Shown: positions 1 to 13,775, counted from the stretch's first letter. The stretch is DNA of 64,000 nucleotides from Methylopila sp. 73B (GCF_000526315.1 NZ_JAFV01000001.1:1798001-1862000); one strand, 5' to 3'. The notes: generated by a model not told the origin, from the sequence alone. Translations and numbers: made by a program.

Positions 1-633
1 GCGGTCACCCCGCTCGCCCGTCTCACCGGCGAGTACGAGGCGATCGTGGTGGCGACCAACTCGCCCATCAAGACGATCAACGAGGTGATCGCGAAGCTGA
101 AGGCCGATCCGGGATCGGTGTCGTGGGGCGGCGGCTCGGCCGGCGGCACCGACCACATCGCGGCCGGGCTCATCGCCAAGGCCGTCGGGGTCGATCCCAC
201 CAAGGTCAACTACATCCCGTTTTCCGGCGGCGGCGAGTCGCTCGCGGCCGTGCTCGGCGGCCAGACCACGGTCGGCGTCTCAAGCTACGGCGAGTTCGAC
301 GCGCAGGTGAAGTCCGGCAAGCTCCGCGTGCTCGCCATCACCGCGCCCGAACGGGTCCCGGGCATTGACGCGCCGACCATGAAGGAGAGCGGCGTCGACG
401 TGGAGGTGCAGAACTGGCGCATGGTCGCCGGCCCACCGGGACTGACGCCTGAAGGCAAGGCCGAGATCCTCAAGACCATCGACGACATGGCGAAGACCAA
501 GACCTGGCGGGACACGTTGAAGACCAAGGGCTGGACCGACACCTATCTCGCGGGCGACGCCTTCACGGCCGAGCTCAAGGAGGACATCGCCAAGGCGCGC
601 ATCGTGCTGCGCGACATCGGGCTGGCGGAGTGA
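1..633 (+). CDS. tctC: TctC/Bug-family tricarboxylate-binding protein, C-terminal part
   Basis: The reading frame is open from the first base, so the start and signal peptide lie outside the window; about 210 residues remain. The fragment has the typical Bug/TctC C-terminal half: a VSWGGGSAGGTDHIAAG segment, then NYIPFSGGGESLAAVLGG and a GVSSYGEF segment that normally line the ligand cleft. The family comprises periplasmic solute receptors that deliver organic acids to the TctA/TctB membrane pair. The stop overlaps the GTG of tctB (GTGA), so the three genes are one operon. The ligand cannot be predicted. Confidence 0.9.
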   Translation, partial: AVTPLARLTGEYEAIVVATNSPIKTINEVIAKLKADPGSVSWGGGSAGGTDHIAAGLIAKAVGVDPTKVNYIPFSGGGESLAAVLGGQTTVGVSSYGEFDAQVKSGKLRVLAITAPERVPGIDAPTMKESGVDVEVQNWRMVAGPPGLTPEGKAEILKTIDDMAKTKTWRDTLKTKGWTDTYLAGDAFTAELKEDIAKARIVLRDIGLAE

Positions 634-1109
634 GCGCCCCGCAGGAGGGCTCCGGGCGCAGGCTCGGGGCGATCGTCGTCGCGGTCGCGCTGATCGCGGT
701 GGCGGGGATCGTGGCCGCGGACGCGATCCGTCTGGGCTCGGTGCGCACCTTCGGCCCCGGCATCGGCCCGCGGGCGTTTCCGTGGGCGATCGCCATCGGC
801 CTCGCGCTGCTTGGGCTCGCGAACCTCGTGGTCGCGCTCAGGGGCAAGGCCGTCGAGGCGGCGCCGGTGGAGATGGGGCCGGCGCTCTGGGTGATCGGCG
901 GGCTCGTGGGGCAGATCGTGCTGCTCTCGTTCGCGGGCTTCTCCATCGCCACCGGCGTGCTGTTCGGCATGACGGCCCGCGGCTTCGGGCGCGGCCCGCT
1001 TTGGCTGACGATCCCGATCGGCGCCGCTTTGTCCTTCGTGCTCTACATCATCTTCACCAAGGCCCTGGCGCTGACGTTGCCGGCGGGCCCGCTCGAAAAG
1101 CTGGTCTGA
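630..1109 (+). CDS. tctB: TctB-family small membrane subunit of tripartite tricarboxylate transporter
   Basis: A 159-residue protein with four hydrophobic segments (roughly residues 12-32, 48-68, 82-106 and 120-145), the size and layout of TctB. The GTG start overlaps the tctC stop by four bases. In this family TctB is the small integral-membrane partner of TctA and is needed for Na+-coupled uptake of tricarboxylates or related acids. Sequence conservation is weak in the family, so the call rests mostly on length, membrane topology and position between tctC and tctA. Confidence 0.88.
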   Translation: MSAPQEGSGRRLGAIVVAVALIAVAGIVAADAIRLGSVRTFGPGIGPRAFPWAIAIGLALLGLANLVVALRGKAVEAAPVEMGPALWVIGGLVGQIVLLSFAGFSIATGVLFGMTARGFGRGPLWLTIPIGAALSFVLYIIFTKALALTLPAGPLEKLV

Positions 1110-1119
1110 GGAGCGACCG

Positions 1120-2625
1120 ATGGACGCCTTCGTCTCGCTCGCCGGCGGCCTCGCGGTCGCGCTGCAGCCCTCGAACCTGTTGTTCTGCCTGATCGGCGTG
1201 ACGCTCGGCACCGCCGTCGGCGTGCTGCCGGGCATCGGGCCGGCGCTCACCGTCGCGCTGCTCCTGCCGGTCACCTTCAAGCTCGACCCGGCGGGCTCGC
1301 TCATCATGTTCGCCGGCATCTACTACGGCGGCATGTACGGCGGCTCGACCTCGTCGATCCTGCTCAACACGCCGGGGGAAAGTTCGTCGATCGTCACCGC
1401 GCTCGAGGGCAACCTGATGGCCCGCTCGGGCCGCGGGGGACCTGCGCTCGCGACCGCCGCCATCGGCTCCTTCGTCGCGGGGGCGATCGCGACGCTCGGC
1501 CTCGCGCTGCTCGCGCCTTACGTCGTCAGCGTGGCGCTGGCGTTCTGGCCGGCGGACTATTTCTCGCTGATGATCCTCGCCTTCGCGACGGTGTCCGCCG
1601 CCTTCGGCGACTCGGCGCTGCGCGGCCTCACCAGCCTGTTCCTGGGCCTCGCGCTCGGCCTCGTCGGCATCGACCTGATGTCCGGCCAAGCGCGGCTCGA
1701 CTTCGGCGTGCCAGACCTGCTCGACGGCGTCGAGGTGACGACCGCCGCCGTCGCGCTGTTCGCCATCGGCGAGACGCTGTTCGTGGTCTCCCGCAAAGGC
1801 GCGGCCGACGAGACCATCGAGCCAATCAAGGGCTCGCTCTGGATGACGAAGGAGGACTGGAAGCGCTCGTGGAAGCCGTGGCTGCGCGGCACCGCCTTCG
1901 GCTTCCCCATCGGCGCCATGCCGGCCGGGGGCGCGGAGATCCCGACCTTCCTCAGCTACGCCACCGAGCGGCGGCTGACCAAGCATCCGGAAGAGTTCGG
2001 CAAGGGCGCGATCGAGGGCGTCGCCGGGCCGGAGGCCGCGAACAACGCCTCCGCCGCCGGCACGCTGGTGCCGCTGCTGACGCTCGGTCTCCCAACCTCC
2101 GCCACCGCCGCCATCATGCTCGCGGGCTTCCAGCAGTACGGCCTGAACCCCGGCCCGCTGCTGTTCGCGGCAAAGCCCGACCTCGTCTGGGGCCTGATCG
2201 CCAGCCTGTTCGTGGCGAACGCGCTGCTTCTCGTCCTCAACCTGCCGCTGATCGGGCTGTGGGTGCGGCTGCTCTCGATCCCGCGGCCGTGGCTCTATGG
2301 CGGCATTCTGGTGTTCGCGACGCTCGGCACGCTGGGGGCGAACCCCTCGCTGTTCGAGCTCGGCTCGCTGCTGGCGCTCGGCCTGCTCGGCTTCGGCCTT
2401 CGCGTGTTCGGCTATCCCATCGCGCCGGTGGTGATCGGCCTCATCCTCGGGCCGATGGCCGAGGTGCAGCTCCGCCGCGCGCTCGCCATCAGCCAGAACG
2501 ACTGGAGCGTACTGATCACCTCGCCGATCTCCGCGATGCTGCTGACGATCGCGGCGCTCGCCGTGATCCTGCCGATCGCGCTGAAGACCCGCGAAAAGGG
2601 CATCGTCTTCGGCGAGGACGACTGA
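1120..2625 (+). CDS. tctA: TctA-family large permease of tripartite tricarboxylate transporter
   Basis: A 501-residue polytopic membrane protein with the TctA hallmarks: a G-rich loop ([20 protein letters not shown]) near residues 32-51, [20 protein letters not shown] near residues 69-88, and the repeated second-half segment [20 protein letters not shown]. The start ATG follows TctB by ten bases, behind GAGGAGCG. It is full length for the family and is the last gene of the operon; only a palindromic repeat follows. Confidence 0.95.
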   Translation: MDAFVSLAGGLAVALQPSNLLFCLIGVTLGTAVGVLPGIGPALTVALLLPVTFKLDPAGSLIMFAGIYYGGMYGGSTSSILLNTPGESSSIVTALEGNLMARSGRGGPALATAAIGSFVAGAIATLGLALLAPYVVSVALAFWPADYFSLMILAFATVSAAFGDSALRGLTSLFLGLALGLVGIDLMSGQARLDFGVPDLLDGVEVTTAAVALFAIGETLFVVSRKGAADETIEPIKGSLWMTKEDWKRSWKPWLRGTAFGFPIGAMPAGGAEIPTFLSYATERRLTKHPEEFGKGAIEGVAGPEAANNASAAGTLVPLLTLGLPTSATAAIMLAGFQQYGLNPGPLLFAAKPDLVWGLIASLFVANALLLVLNLPLIGLWVRLLSIPRPWLYGGILVFATLGTLGANPSLFELGSLLALGLLGFGLRVFGYPIAPVVIGLILGPMAEVQLRRALAISQNDWSVLITSPISAMLLTIAALAVILPIALKTREKGIVFGEDD

Positions 2626-2712
2626 CGCCTCAGCCCTTTGTGCGAAGCGTCGAGCGGCCGCCGTCGACGCCGAACACCGTCAGCCGGACGAAGTGAAGGC
2701 GCCCGGCTGATC

Positions 2713-2830
2713 TGCGTGCTTCAAGACGCCTCGGCCTGCGCCGAGGCTCCTCAGCATGACGACGGTTGGAGCTCCATAAACCTCCTCATGCTGAGGAGCC
2801 GTCCATCGGACGGCGTCTCGAAGCGCGCAC
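2713..2830. repeat. RIME-like palindromic intergenic repeat, copy 1
   Basis: An approximately 118-base nested palindrome. The outer arms are GCGTGCTTCAAGACGCC and GGCGTCTCGAAGCGCGC; the inner arms carry GCTCCTCAGCATGA and CTCATGCTGAGGAGC. Closely related copies occur at 27452-27572 and 44677-44801. It fills most of the gap between the convergent tctA and mobA-type genes. The layout resembles the rhizobial RIME elements. Confidence 0.85.
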
Positions 2831-2834
2831 GTCG

Positions 2835-4441
<1,607 letters not shown>

Positions 4442-4445
<4 letters not shown>

Positions 4446-5128
4446 GCCAAGCGCTCCCCGGGGCGGCGCAAGGCCGCGAGCACTTCGGCCAGGATCGACA
4501 CCGCGATCTCCGCAGGGCTGGCCGCGCCGATGGGCAGGCCGATCGGCGCCCGCACCCGGTCCAGCGCTTCCTCGGATGCTCCCGCTGCGGCGAGCCGTTC
4601 GCGCCGCGCCGCGTGGGTCTTCCGGGAGCCCAGCGCGCCCACGTAGAAGCAGCCGGCGTCGAGCGCGGCTTTCAACGCCGGATCGTCGATCTTGGGATCG
4701 TGGGTGAGCGCGGCGAAGGCGGTGAACGGGTCGAGGGCCAGGTCGGGCAGCACGACGTCCGGCCACTCCGCCCGCAGGTCCACGCCGGGAAAGCGCTCGG
4801 GGGTCGCGAAGGCGGTGCGCGGATCGACGATCGTCACCGCGAAGCCGATGGCGGCCGCCATCGGCGCCAGCGCCTGCGAGATGTGGACTGCGCCGGTGAC
4901 GACCATGCGCGGGGCGGGAACATGGGCGGTGAGAAACCAGCGCGCGCCGTTCGCTTCGACGACGCCGCTCCGGCCGGAGCGGAGCGCCGCGCGGATCCCC
5001 GCCTCGAGAGGATCGCCCGCGGGGTCCCGCACCAGCCGCTGGGCGCCGCCGGGAAGCTCGGTGACGACCACGGCCGCGCGGCGGGAGGCGCGCGCCGCGT
5101 TGAGCTCGGCGAGAAGGTCGAGTTTCAT
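4442..5128 (-). CDS. XdhC-family molybdenum hydroxylase maturation protein, Rossmann-domain part
   Basis: A 228-residue protein matching the C-terminal half of XdhC/CoxI. A NAD-type Rossmann segment begins near VTGAVHISQALAPMAAAIGF, and FYVGALGSRKTHAARRERL and PIGLPIGAASPAEIAVSI are the usual late motifs. The family inserts the sulfurated molybdenum cofactor into xanthine-, aldehyde- or CO-dehydrogenase type enzymes. Here it is split from the N-terminal domain, which is encoded 13 bases upstream as a separate gene. It overlaps the next gene by four bases. Confidence 0.88.
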
Positions 5129-5141
5129 CCGCGACGCCGCC

Positions 5142-5462
5142 TCACGCCACGCGCTCCACGAAGACCCGGATGCGGCCGCCGCAGGATAGGCCGACTCGCC
5201 ACGCGGTCTCGTCCGCGACCCCGAACTCCAGCACCCGCGGAGCGCCGTCGGCGATGACCTCGGCCGCCTCCGCGACCACGGCCCCTTCCACGCAGCCGCC
5301 GGAGACGGAGCCCTCGAAGCGGCCGTCGCCGTCGATGACGAGATGGCTCCCGACGGGGCGCGGCGCGGAGCCCCAGGTTTCGACGACGGTCGCGAGGGCG
5401 ACGCCGCGGCCTGCGCGCGCCCACTCCTCCGCGGTCGACAGCAGATCGGGGCCAGGGGTCAT
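5142..5462 (-). CDS. XdhC N-terminal (CoxI-type) domain protein
   Basis: A 106-residue stand-alone XdhC_CoxI domain with the signatures ATVVETWGSAPRPVGSHLVI and GSVSGGCVEGAVV and a late LSCGGRIRVFVE segment. The SGGCVE and LSCGG cysteines are the conserved ones of the family. Together with the following gene it reconstitutes a full XdhC, a split known in several alphaproteobacteria. It is probably the first gene of the three-gene maturation operon. Confidence 0.88.
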   Translation of the reverse strand: MTPGPDLLSTAEEWARAGRGVALATVVETWGSAPRPVGSHLVIDGDGRFEGSVSGGCVEGAVVAEAAEVIADGAPRVLEFGVADETAWRVGLSCGGRIRVFVERVA

Positions 5463-5531
5463 GGGGAAGCCTTTCAGTGCGTCAGAGCCACTCAGATAGC
5501 GCGATCCGCGCCGGCTTGCGAGGCTCCGGCG

Positions 5532-6350
5532 TCACTGGGTCCGAGGCGTCAAAGCGAGATCCTCGAGCAAGGCCCGCATCCGGCGTTTGGCGTCGGCGCC
5601 CGTGGCGTCGTCCCCGCCCCGCTCGACGGCGGCAAAGACAGTCGTGCGGCGGCCGCGGTCGACCCAGCCCACCGCCCAGGCCGTCTTCGCGCCGTCCGCC
5701 GGCCCGCACGCGCCCGTTTTCCAGGCGACCAGGCCGTCCGGGATCGAATCGAAAGGGATCACCTCGACCGTCCGCGCCTGGGACTCCGCGGAGGTCGGCA
5801 GTTCGCCCCGCTTGAGGCGGGCGAGGAAGTCCACCTGCTCGACGGCGCTGATGCGCGGCCCGCCGGGACTTTCCCCCAGCGCCATCCGTTCGACCGGGGC
5901 CGCGACGTCCGGCGCGCCGTAACGCAGAGCGGAAAGCGACTTGCCGAAGGCGTCCGGGCCGATCCGCCGCGCGATCTCCTCGTAGACCCAGGGCGTCGGC
6001 GTCCGGAACGCATCTTTCAGCGTCACGCCCTGCTCGGGCGGCATGTCCTCGCGCCGGATCGGCGTGTTGGCGTCCGGCGCGAGGCCGCGGTCGAGCGCGA
6101 TCACCGTGACGGGCACGTCGAAGGTCGCGCAGGGCGGAAGCCGATCGGCGCAGGCCTTTGCGTCGGAGGTGCGAGGCTCGGCCCCGGGAGCCACGTCGCG
6201 CAGCGTGACGCAGGCGTCGACGCCGGCGAAGGCCCGCGCGTAGGCGGCGGCGAAATCGGACGCAGGCCCCTGCGGCGCCTCCTGCGCCCGCCCCGCGAGC
6301 GGGGCGCTCGCGAGGGCGAAGGCGATGATCAACGTCGAGCGATACGCCAT
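5532..6350 (-). CDS. Class D beta-lactamase-like secreted protein lacking the catalytic Ser-x-x-Lys
   Basis: A 272-residue protein with a signal peptide ending near GRAQEA. The fold signatures of OXA-type enzymes are readable: CATFDVPVTVIALDRG aligns with the active-site helix (normally STFK), PWVYEEIARRIG with the SxV region, RYGA with the YGN box, and AWKTGACGP with the KTG box. The nucleophile Ser is Ala and the following Lys is Asp, so the usual acylation chemistry should be impossible. Only KTG is intact. It may be a pseudoenzyme, a peptidoglycan-binding protein or a decaying gene. The frame is otherwise undamaged. It stands alone, 69 bases from the XdhC gene. Confidence 0.7.
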   Translation of the reverse strand: MAYRSTLIIAFALASAPLAGRAQEAPQGPASDFAAAYARAFAGVDACVTLRDVAPGAEPRTSDAKACADRLPPCATFDVPVTVIALDRGLAPDANTPIRREDMPPEQGVTLKDAFRTPTPWVYEEIARRIGPDAFGKSLSALRYGAPDVAAPVERMALGESPGGPRISAVEQVDFLARLKRGELPTSAESQARTVEVIPFDSIPDGLVAWKTGACGPADGAKTAWAVGWVDRGRRTTVFAAVERGGDDATGADAKRRMRALLEDLALTPRTQ

Positions 6351-6724
6351 GCTCAGTAAGTCGCCCCCTGCCGAACGAGCGCAGCCCGGCGCCCGTCATC
6401 GTGTCGTGGCGCCCAACGCGCCACCCCCATCGCACGGTCACGCGCCCCACGTGATCGAGCGGCGACGATAACGCTCCGTTTCGGCCCCGCCCAGAGCGTT
6501 TCGGCGCAAGACGGGGCGCGATCGACCCACGCCTGCATACGACGCCTTGGGGAATCGGCTTAACGGCCCGAAGGTTGTCCACGTGCATTCCGACATTTCG
6601 ACGGCCATGACGCGCCGCACGCGTTGTCGGCGCGAACGACCCGCGCTAGAACTGCCTAAGACGCGCGCTCGCCTATCCGAAGGGCGCCGGCCGTCCGTGA
6701 CCACAAGGGAACGACGCGAAGCGC
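6351..6724 (+). promoter_or_regulatory. Gene-free region upstream of the liv operon with a candidate sigma-70 promoter
   Basis: These 374 bases separate the divergent beta-lactamase-like gene from livH and hold no convincing gene. The best promoter-like pair on the plus strand is TTGTCG at 6624-6629 and TAGAAC at 6647-6652, 17 bases apart, about 70 bases ahead of the livH ATG. No strong Shine-Dalgarno precedes livH. I see no riboswitch or operator with confidence. Confidence 0.35.
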
Positions 6725-7638
<914 letters not shown>

Positions 7639-7639
<1 letters not shown>

Positions 7640-8948
7640 TGGCGGACGCCCCCGCCGGCGCCGCCGCGCCCTCCGTCTTCGCCGTCGCGTTCAAGGACGC
7701 AGCCTTCGCGGCGCTGGTCGCGCTCGGCCTCGCAGCGCCCATGCTGGGCCTCGTCACCGTGCAGACCCAGAGCGGCATCGAGCTCGAGCAGCACTGGGGC
7801 AAGGTCGCGATCGCGGTCGCGATCGTCTTCGCCGGACGCCTGCTGCTGAACCTCACGCTGTGGCGGCCCGGCCGGAAGAAGTCTCTGGGCTACGTGCCGC
7901 CGAAGGTGGAGGCCCGGCTCGCGCGATTCGCCAAGTACCTCGCGCCGCTCGCCATCCTCGGCGCGGTGGTGATGCCGATGCTGCCCTTCACCGAGCGCTA
8001 CGCGATCGACCTCGGCATCCTCGTGCTGACCTACGTGATGCTGGGCTGGGGCCTGAACATCGTGGTGGGCCTCGCGGGCCTCCTCGACCTCGGCTACGTC
8101 GCGTTCTACGCCGTCGGAGCCTACTCCTACGCCCTGCTGGCGCAGTACTTCGGGCTGTCGTTCTGGGTCTGCCTGCCGCTCGCCGGCATTCTCGCCGCGT
8201 TCTGGGGCGTAATCCTGGGCTTCCCCGTGCTGCGGCTGCGCGGCGACTACCTCGCGATCGTGACGCTCGCCTTCGGCGAGATCATCCGCATCGTGCTGCT
8301 GAACTGGTACTGGTTCACGGGCGGCCCCAACGGCATCTCCGGCATCCCGCGGCCGAGCTTCTTCGGGCTCGATTTCGATCGCGGCGACGACGGCTTCGCG
8401 GCGACCTTCGGGCTCGACTACTCGCCGCTGCACCGGATCGTGTTCCTGTACTATCTGATCCTGGCGCTCGCGCTGCTCACGAACTTCGTGACGATCCGCC
8501 TCCGCCGCCTTCCCATCGGCCGCGCCTGGGAGGCGCTGCGGGAGGACGAGATCGCCTGCCGCTCGCTCGGCATCAACACCGTCAACACCAAGCTCACGGC
8601 CTTCGCGCTGGGCGCCATGTTCGCGGGCTTCGCCGGCTCGTTCTTCGCGACCCGCCAGGGCTTCATCAGCCCGGAGAGCTTCGTGTTCATGGAGAGCGCG
8701 TTGATCCTCGCGATCGTCGTGCTCGGCGGCATGGGCTCGCAGTTCGGCGTGGCGGTGGCGGCGGTGGTGATGATCGGCGGCTTTGAGCTGTTCCGCGAGT
8801 TCAGCGACTACCGCATGATCACCTTCGGGCTGGTCATGGTGCTCATCATGATTTGGCGCCCGCGCGGCCTCGTCTCGACGCGCTCGCCCTCGGTGTTCCT
8901 GAAGGAAAAGAAGGCGATCTCCGGCTCCCTCGTGCAGGAGGGCCATGG

Positions 8949-8952
<4 letters not shown>
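7639..8952 (+). CDS. livM: Branched-chain amino-acid ABC transporter permease LivM
   Basis: A 437-residue LivM with the longer N-terminus typical of alphaproteobacterial homologues. Signatures include GLNIVVGLAGLLDLGYVAFYAVGAYSYAL (read in parts near residues 138-166), LRLRGDYLAIVTLAFGEIIR, and the EAA loop PIGRAWEALREDEIACRSLG. The start ATG shares a base with the livH stop and the stop overlaps livG by ATGA. It is full length and forms the second channel subunit. Confidence 0.95.
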
Positions 8953-10534
<1,582 letters not shown>

Positions 10535-10556
10535 TGGCTTCGACGGACATGGCGCA

Positions 10557-10705
10557 GGCCCCCCTCCCCCCTGCGGGGAGGGGCCGGGGGTGGGGGTCGT
10601 TCAGGATGAGCCGCGGACTGCGCCGCATCTCGACGCCCGACCTCGCCGCCTTCTCCGGCTCCACCCCCACCCCGACCCTCCCCGCAAGGGGGAGGGAGAA
10701 GGAAG
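10557..10705. repeat. GC-rich inverted repeat between livF and the DUF6867 gene
   Basis: Two large arms face each other: CCCCTCCCCCCTGCGGGGAG, a GGGGGTGGGGGTCG run, and at the far side CCACCCCCACCCCGACCCTC followed by CCCGCAAGGGGGAGGGAGAA. Each arm is itself a small hairpin. A short open frame runs through it but has repeat composition and is not a gene. Similar, but not identical, elements lie at 40511-40658 and 49763-49925. Confidence 0.75.
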
Positions 10706-10715
10706 GGCGCTCGCC

Positions 10716-11063
10716 ATGGGGCTGATCTGGGAGATCTCGCTCGCCGAGTTCCTGTTCGTGACCGTGTTTCTCGGCGGCGGCGCGGCGTGGCTCGCGGGCC
10801 GCGCCGTCGCCGGCTCGTGGGAGCCGGCCTGGAAGGCGGCGGCCTGGATGATCCCGCTCGCGGCGGCGGTGCGCTTCATCCACTACGCGCTGTTCAGCGG
10901 CAGCTTGCTGACGCTTCACTATTACGCCGTCGACCTTGTGGTGCTGGTGGTGCTGGCGCTCGCCGGGCATCGCGTCCGGCTCGTGAGGCAGATGACGCGG
11001 CAGTACGACTGGCTCTACGAGAGCGCCGGCCCCTTCGCCTGGCGCGCCAAGGCCGGCCGATGA
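10716..11063 (+). CDS. DUF6867-type small membrane protein linked to liv genes
   Basis: A 115-residue protein from the ATG after GGAAGGGCGC. The hydrophobic segments near residues 10-30, 40-62 and 68-88 suggest three membrane passes, ending in a basic cytoplasmic tail with RQYDWLYESAGPFAWR. I recognise it as the small conserved family found between livF and livJ in many Rhizobiales. The position suggests a role with the transporter, but no activity is known to me. Confidence 0.7.
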   Translation: MGLIWEISLAEFLFVTVFLGGGAAWLAGRAVAGSWEPAWKAAAWMIPLAAAVRFIHYALFSGSLLTLHYYAVDLVVLVVLALAGHRVRLVRQMTRQYDWLYESAGPFAWRAKAGR

Positions 11064-11193
11064 CGAGGTTCCGGCCAGCCCTCGCGCGATCGTCGCGTGA
11101 CAGGCCGCCGGCGACGCGCAATCAATGGACGGCGCGCGGGCGGCGAGATCCGCGGACGTCCGGAACAGCCTTTCGCATCAGGGGAGAATTCTC

Positions 11194-12294
11194 ATGAAGA
11201 CGCGTCTTACAGCCGGTCTGATGACCGGTCTTGCGCTGGCGCTCGCGACGCCGGCCTACGCGGACGTCACGATCGCGGTGGTGGGTCCGATGACGGGCTC
11301 CAACGCCGTCTACGGCGGCCAGATGCGCAACGGCGTCGAGCAGGCCGTGGCGGACATCAACGCCGCGGGCGGCGTCAACGGCGAGAAGCTGGTGCTGAAG
11401 GTGGGCGACGACGCCTGCGACCCGAAGCAGGCGGTCAACGTCGCCAACCAGATGGCCGGCGAGAAGGTCAAGTTCGTGGTCGGGCACTACTGCTCGGGCT
11501 CGTCGATCCCGGCCTCCGCGGTCTACGCCGAGGAAGACATCATCGAGATTTCGCCGGCTTCGACCAACCCGGTGTTCACCGACAAGCGCGCGGGACCGTC
11601 AATCTACCGCATCTGCGGCCGCGATGACCAGCAGGGCGCCGTCGCCGGCAAGTACATCGCCGAGAACTTCAAGGGCAAGAAGGTCGCGATTCTTCACGAC
11701 AAGTCGGCCTACGGCAAGGGCATCGCCGACGAGACGCTGAAGGCGCTGCAGGCGGCCGGCGGCAAGGAGACCCTCTACGAGGCGATCACCGCGGGCGAAA
11801 AGGACTACTCCGCGCTGGTCTCCAAGCTGAAGCAGGCCGGCGTCGAGGTCATCTATCTCGGCGGCTACCACACCGAAGGCGGCCTCCTCGTCCGTCAGCT
11901 GCGCGAGCAGGGCGTGAACGCGCCGCTGATCGGCGGCGACGCGCTCGCCACCAGCGACTTCTGGGCCATCACCGGCAAGGCCGGCGAAGGCACCCTGTTC
12001 ACCTTCCCGCCGGACCAGCGCAAGCTGCCCTCCGCGGCGGAAGTCGTCGCCAAGTTCAAGGCCAAGAACTTCGACCCGCAGGGCTACACGCTCTACAGCT
12101 ACGCCGCCGTGCAGATCTACGCGGACGCGCTGAAGGCCGCGAAGTCCTCCGAGACCGAGAAGGTGCTGGCGGAGATGAACAAGGCCGACTTCAAGACCAT
12201 CGTCGGCGACGTGAAGTTCGACGAAAAGGGCGATCCGACGGTCGCGGGCTACGTGTTCTACGAGTTCAAGGACGGCTCCTACGTCGAGAAGTGA
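11194..12294 (+). CDS. livJ: Branched-chain amino-acid ABC transporter substrate-binding protein LivJ
   Basis: A 366-residue periplasmic binding protein with a signal peptide (MKTRLTAGLMTGLALALATP, cleavage near AYA-D). Family signatures are VVGPMTGSNAVYGGQMRNG, VKFVVGHYCSGSSIPAS and SPASTNPVFTDK. A strong GGGGAG lies seven bases before the ATG. It is the last gene of the liv cluster and is followed by a clear terminator. Ligand specificity within the leucine/isoleucine/valine class cannot be read from sequence. Confidence 0.95.
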   Translation: MKTRLTAGLMTGLALALATPAYADVTIAVVGPMTGSNAVYGGQMRNGVEQAVADINAAGGVNGEKLVLKVGDDACDPKQAVNVANQMAGEKVKFVVGHYCSGSSIPASAVYAEEDIIEISPASTNPVFTDKRAGPSIYRICGRDDQQGAVAGKYIAENFKGKKVAILHDKSAYGKGIADETLKALQAAGGKETLYEAITAGEKDYSALVSKLKQAGVEVIYLGGYHTEGGLLVRQLREQGVNAPLIGGDALATSDFWAITGKAGEGTLFTFPPDQRKLPSAAEVVAKFKAKNFDPQGYTLYSYAAVQIYADALKAAKSSETEKVLAEMNKADFKTIVGDVKFDEKGDPTVAGYVFYEFKDGSYVEK

Positions 12295-12316
12295 CGTCGG
12301 CCGGCTGACCCTGCCG

Positions 12317-12340
12317 AGGCCCGCCTTCCGAGGCGGGCCT
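12317..12340 (+). terminator. Intrinsic terminator after livJ
   Basis: Perfect 9-base arms AGGCCCGCC (12317-12325) and GGCGGGCCT (12332-12340) with a six-base loop, followed by TTTTCG. It lies 22 bases past the livJ stop. Confidence 0.9.
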
Positions 12341-12411
12341 TTTTCGTTTGGAGGAAGCGTCGACCGCCTGGGCGCGCAACCGCCATTGCCAAGCGCGGCG
12401 AAGCGGGGACA

Positions 12412-12816
12412 ATGCGCGCCATGTCGCTTGCCCCCTCCCGTTCCGCGCTCCTCCTCGTCATCTTCGCCGGGCTCTACGGCGCCGCAGGCGTCGCGCTCGC
12501 GGCGGTCGCGGCGCACCGCGTCGACAGTCCCCTGCTCGGGACCGCGTCGAACTTCCTGATGCTGAACGCCGCCGCGCTCGTCGCGCTGGCGGCGGCGGCC
12601 CAGGTCTTCGCGGCCGGCGCCCGGCTCACCGTTCCCGCCTGGGCGATCGCGCTCGGCACGCTGCTGTTCTGCGGCGACCTCACGCTGCGCGCGCTGAACG
12701 GCGCCAGCCCTTCGCCCATGGCCGCGCCGACCGGCGGAACGCTGATAATCCTCGGCTGGCTCGGCGTCGCGATCGGCGCGGTCCTCGCCGCCCTTCGACG
12801 GCCCGCGGCCCCGTGA
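12412..12816 (+). CDS. DUF423 family small membrane protein
   Basis: About 134 residues with four hydrophobic helices and the family pattern FAGLYGAAGVALAAVAAH near the start, followed by LMLNAAALVAL, LFCGDLTLRAL and PTGGTLIILGWLGVAI. DUF423 (YgdD-like) inner-membrane proteins have no established function. A second ATG three codons in (12421) is an equally possible start. The stop overlaps the following ribokinase GTG. Confidence 0.85.
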   Translation: MRAMSLAPSRSALLLVIFAGLYGAAGVALAAVAAHRVDSPLLGTASNFLMLNAAALVALAAAAQVFAAGARLTVPAWAIALGTLLFCGDLTLRALNGASPSPMAAPTGGTLIILGWLGVAIGAVLAALRRPAAP

Positions 12817-13775
12817 GCCGAGCGCGCGTCGCCGTCCTCGGCATCTTCGCGGCGGATCTGGTGTTCCGCGCGGACAGGCTTCCGAAACTCGGCGAGACGC
12901 TACTCGCGGACGGCTTCTCGCTCGGCGCCGGCGGCAAGGGCTCGAACCAGGCGATCGCAGCGGCCAGGGCCGGCGCGGATGCGGCGCTGATCACGCGCAT
13001 CGGCGCCGACCCCTTCGCTGCGGTCGCCCGATCGGAATGGGCAGCGGCCGGGGTCGACGCCGGCTCGGTCGTCACGGACCGCGGCCGCCCGACCGGCGCG
13101 GCCTTTATTTTCGTTCAGTCGCAGGGGGGTGAGAACGCCATCATCGTCGAGCCCGGCGCCGCGGGGGCGCTTTCGGCGGAGGACGCGGAAACCGCGCGCG
13201 ACGTCATCGCCGGCGCGCGCGTGTTCATGACCCAGCTGGAACAGCCAATCGGGGCCGCGCGCGCGGGCCTCCGGATCGCCCGCAGCGCCGGCGTCGCGAC
13301 CCTGCTCAATCCCGCGCCCGCAGCGCCCCTCGACGACGCCCTGCTGGGGCTCTGCGACTACCTCACGCCCAACGAGAGCGAGGCGCAGGCGCTGACCGGC
13401 GTCGCCGTCGCCACCCTCGACGACGCGCGGCGGGCCGGCGAAGCCTTGATCGCCCGCGGCGTGGGCTGCGCCGTGGTGACGCTCGGGGCGCGCGGCGCGC
13501 TCGTCCATGGGCCGGGCGTCTCCGAGATCGCGCCGGCGCTCGACGCCGGCCCTGTCGTCGACACCACCGGCGCGGGAGACTGCTTCGCCGGAGCGTTCGC
13601 CGCAGCGCTCGCCGAGGGCCGCCCGCCGCTCGACGCCGCACACTTCGGCTGCGCCGCCGCGGGCCTCTCGGTCACGCGACCGGGCGCCGGGCGCTCGATG
13701 CCGACGCGCGCGGAGATCGACGCGCTGCTCGATCGCCAGCCCCGGCTTGCGCCCCAGCCTCGGCTTGCGCCCTGA
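12813..13775 (+). CDS. rbsK: PfkB-family carbohydrate kinase, probable ribokinase
   Basis: About 320 residues from a GTG overlapping the DUF423 stop. PfkB features are GAGGKGSNQAIAAARAGADA near residues 34-53, the sugar-binding Gly-Gly box, and the catalytic segment VVDTTGAGDCFAGAFAAAL near residues 249-267 with the anion-hole GAGD. TPNESEAQALTG is typical of ribokinase. The family phosphorylates D-ribose at O5 with ATP. The C-terminus carries a short duplicated RLAPQPRLAP tail. Confidence 0.85.
   Translation: MSRARVAVLGIFAADLVFRADRLPKLGETLLADGFSLGAGGKGSNQAIAAARAGADAALITRIGADPFAAVARSEWAAAGVDAGSVVTDRGRPTGAAFIFVQSQGGENAIIVEPGAAGALSAEDAETARDVIAGARVFMTQLEQPIGAARAGLRIARSAGVATLLNPAPAAPLDDALLGLCDYLTPNESEAQALTGVAVATLDDARRAGEALIARGVGCAVVTLGARGALVHGPGVSEIAPALDAGPVVDTTGAGDCFAGAFAAALAEGRPPLDAAHFGCAAAGLSVTRPGAGRSMPTRAEIDALLDRQPRLAPQPRLAP

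Noticed and set aside
2713-2830. Possible CRISPR or structured RNA
   Set aside because: The repeats are single dispersed palindromes without regular spacing or spacers, and related copies occur elsewhere in different contexts.
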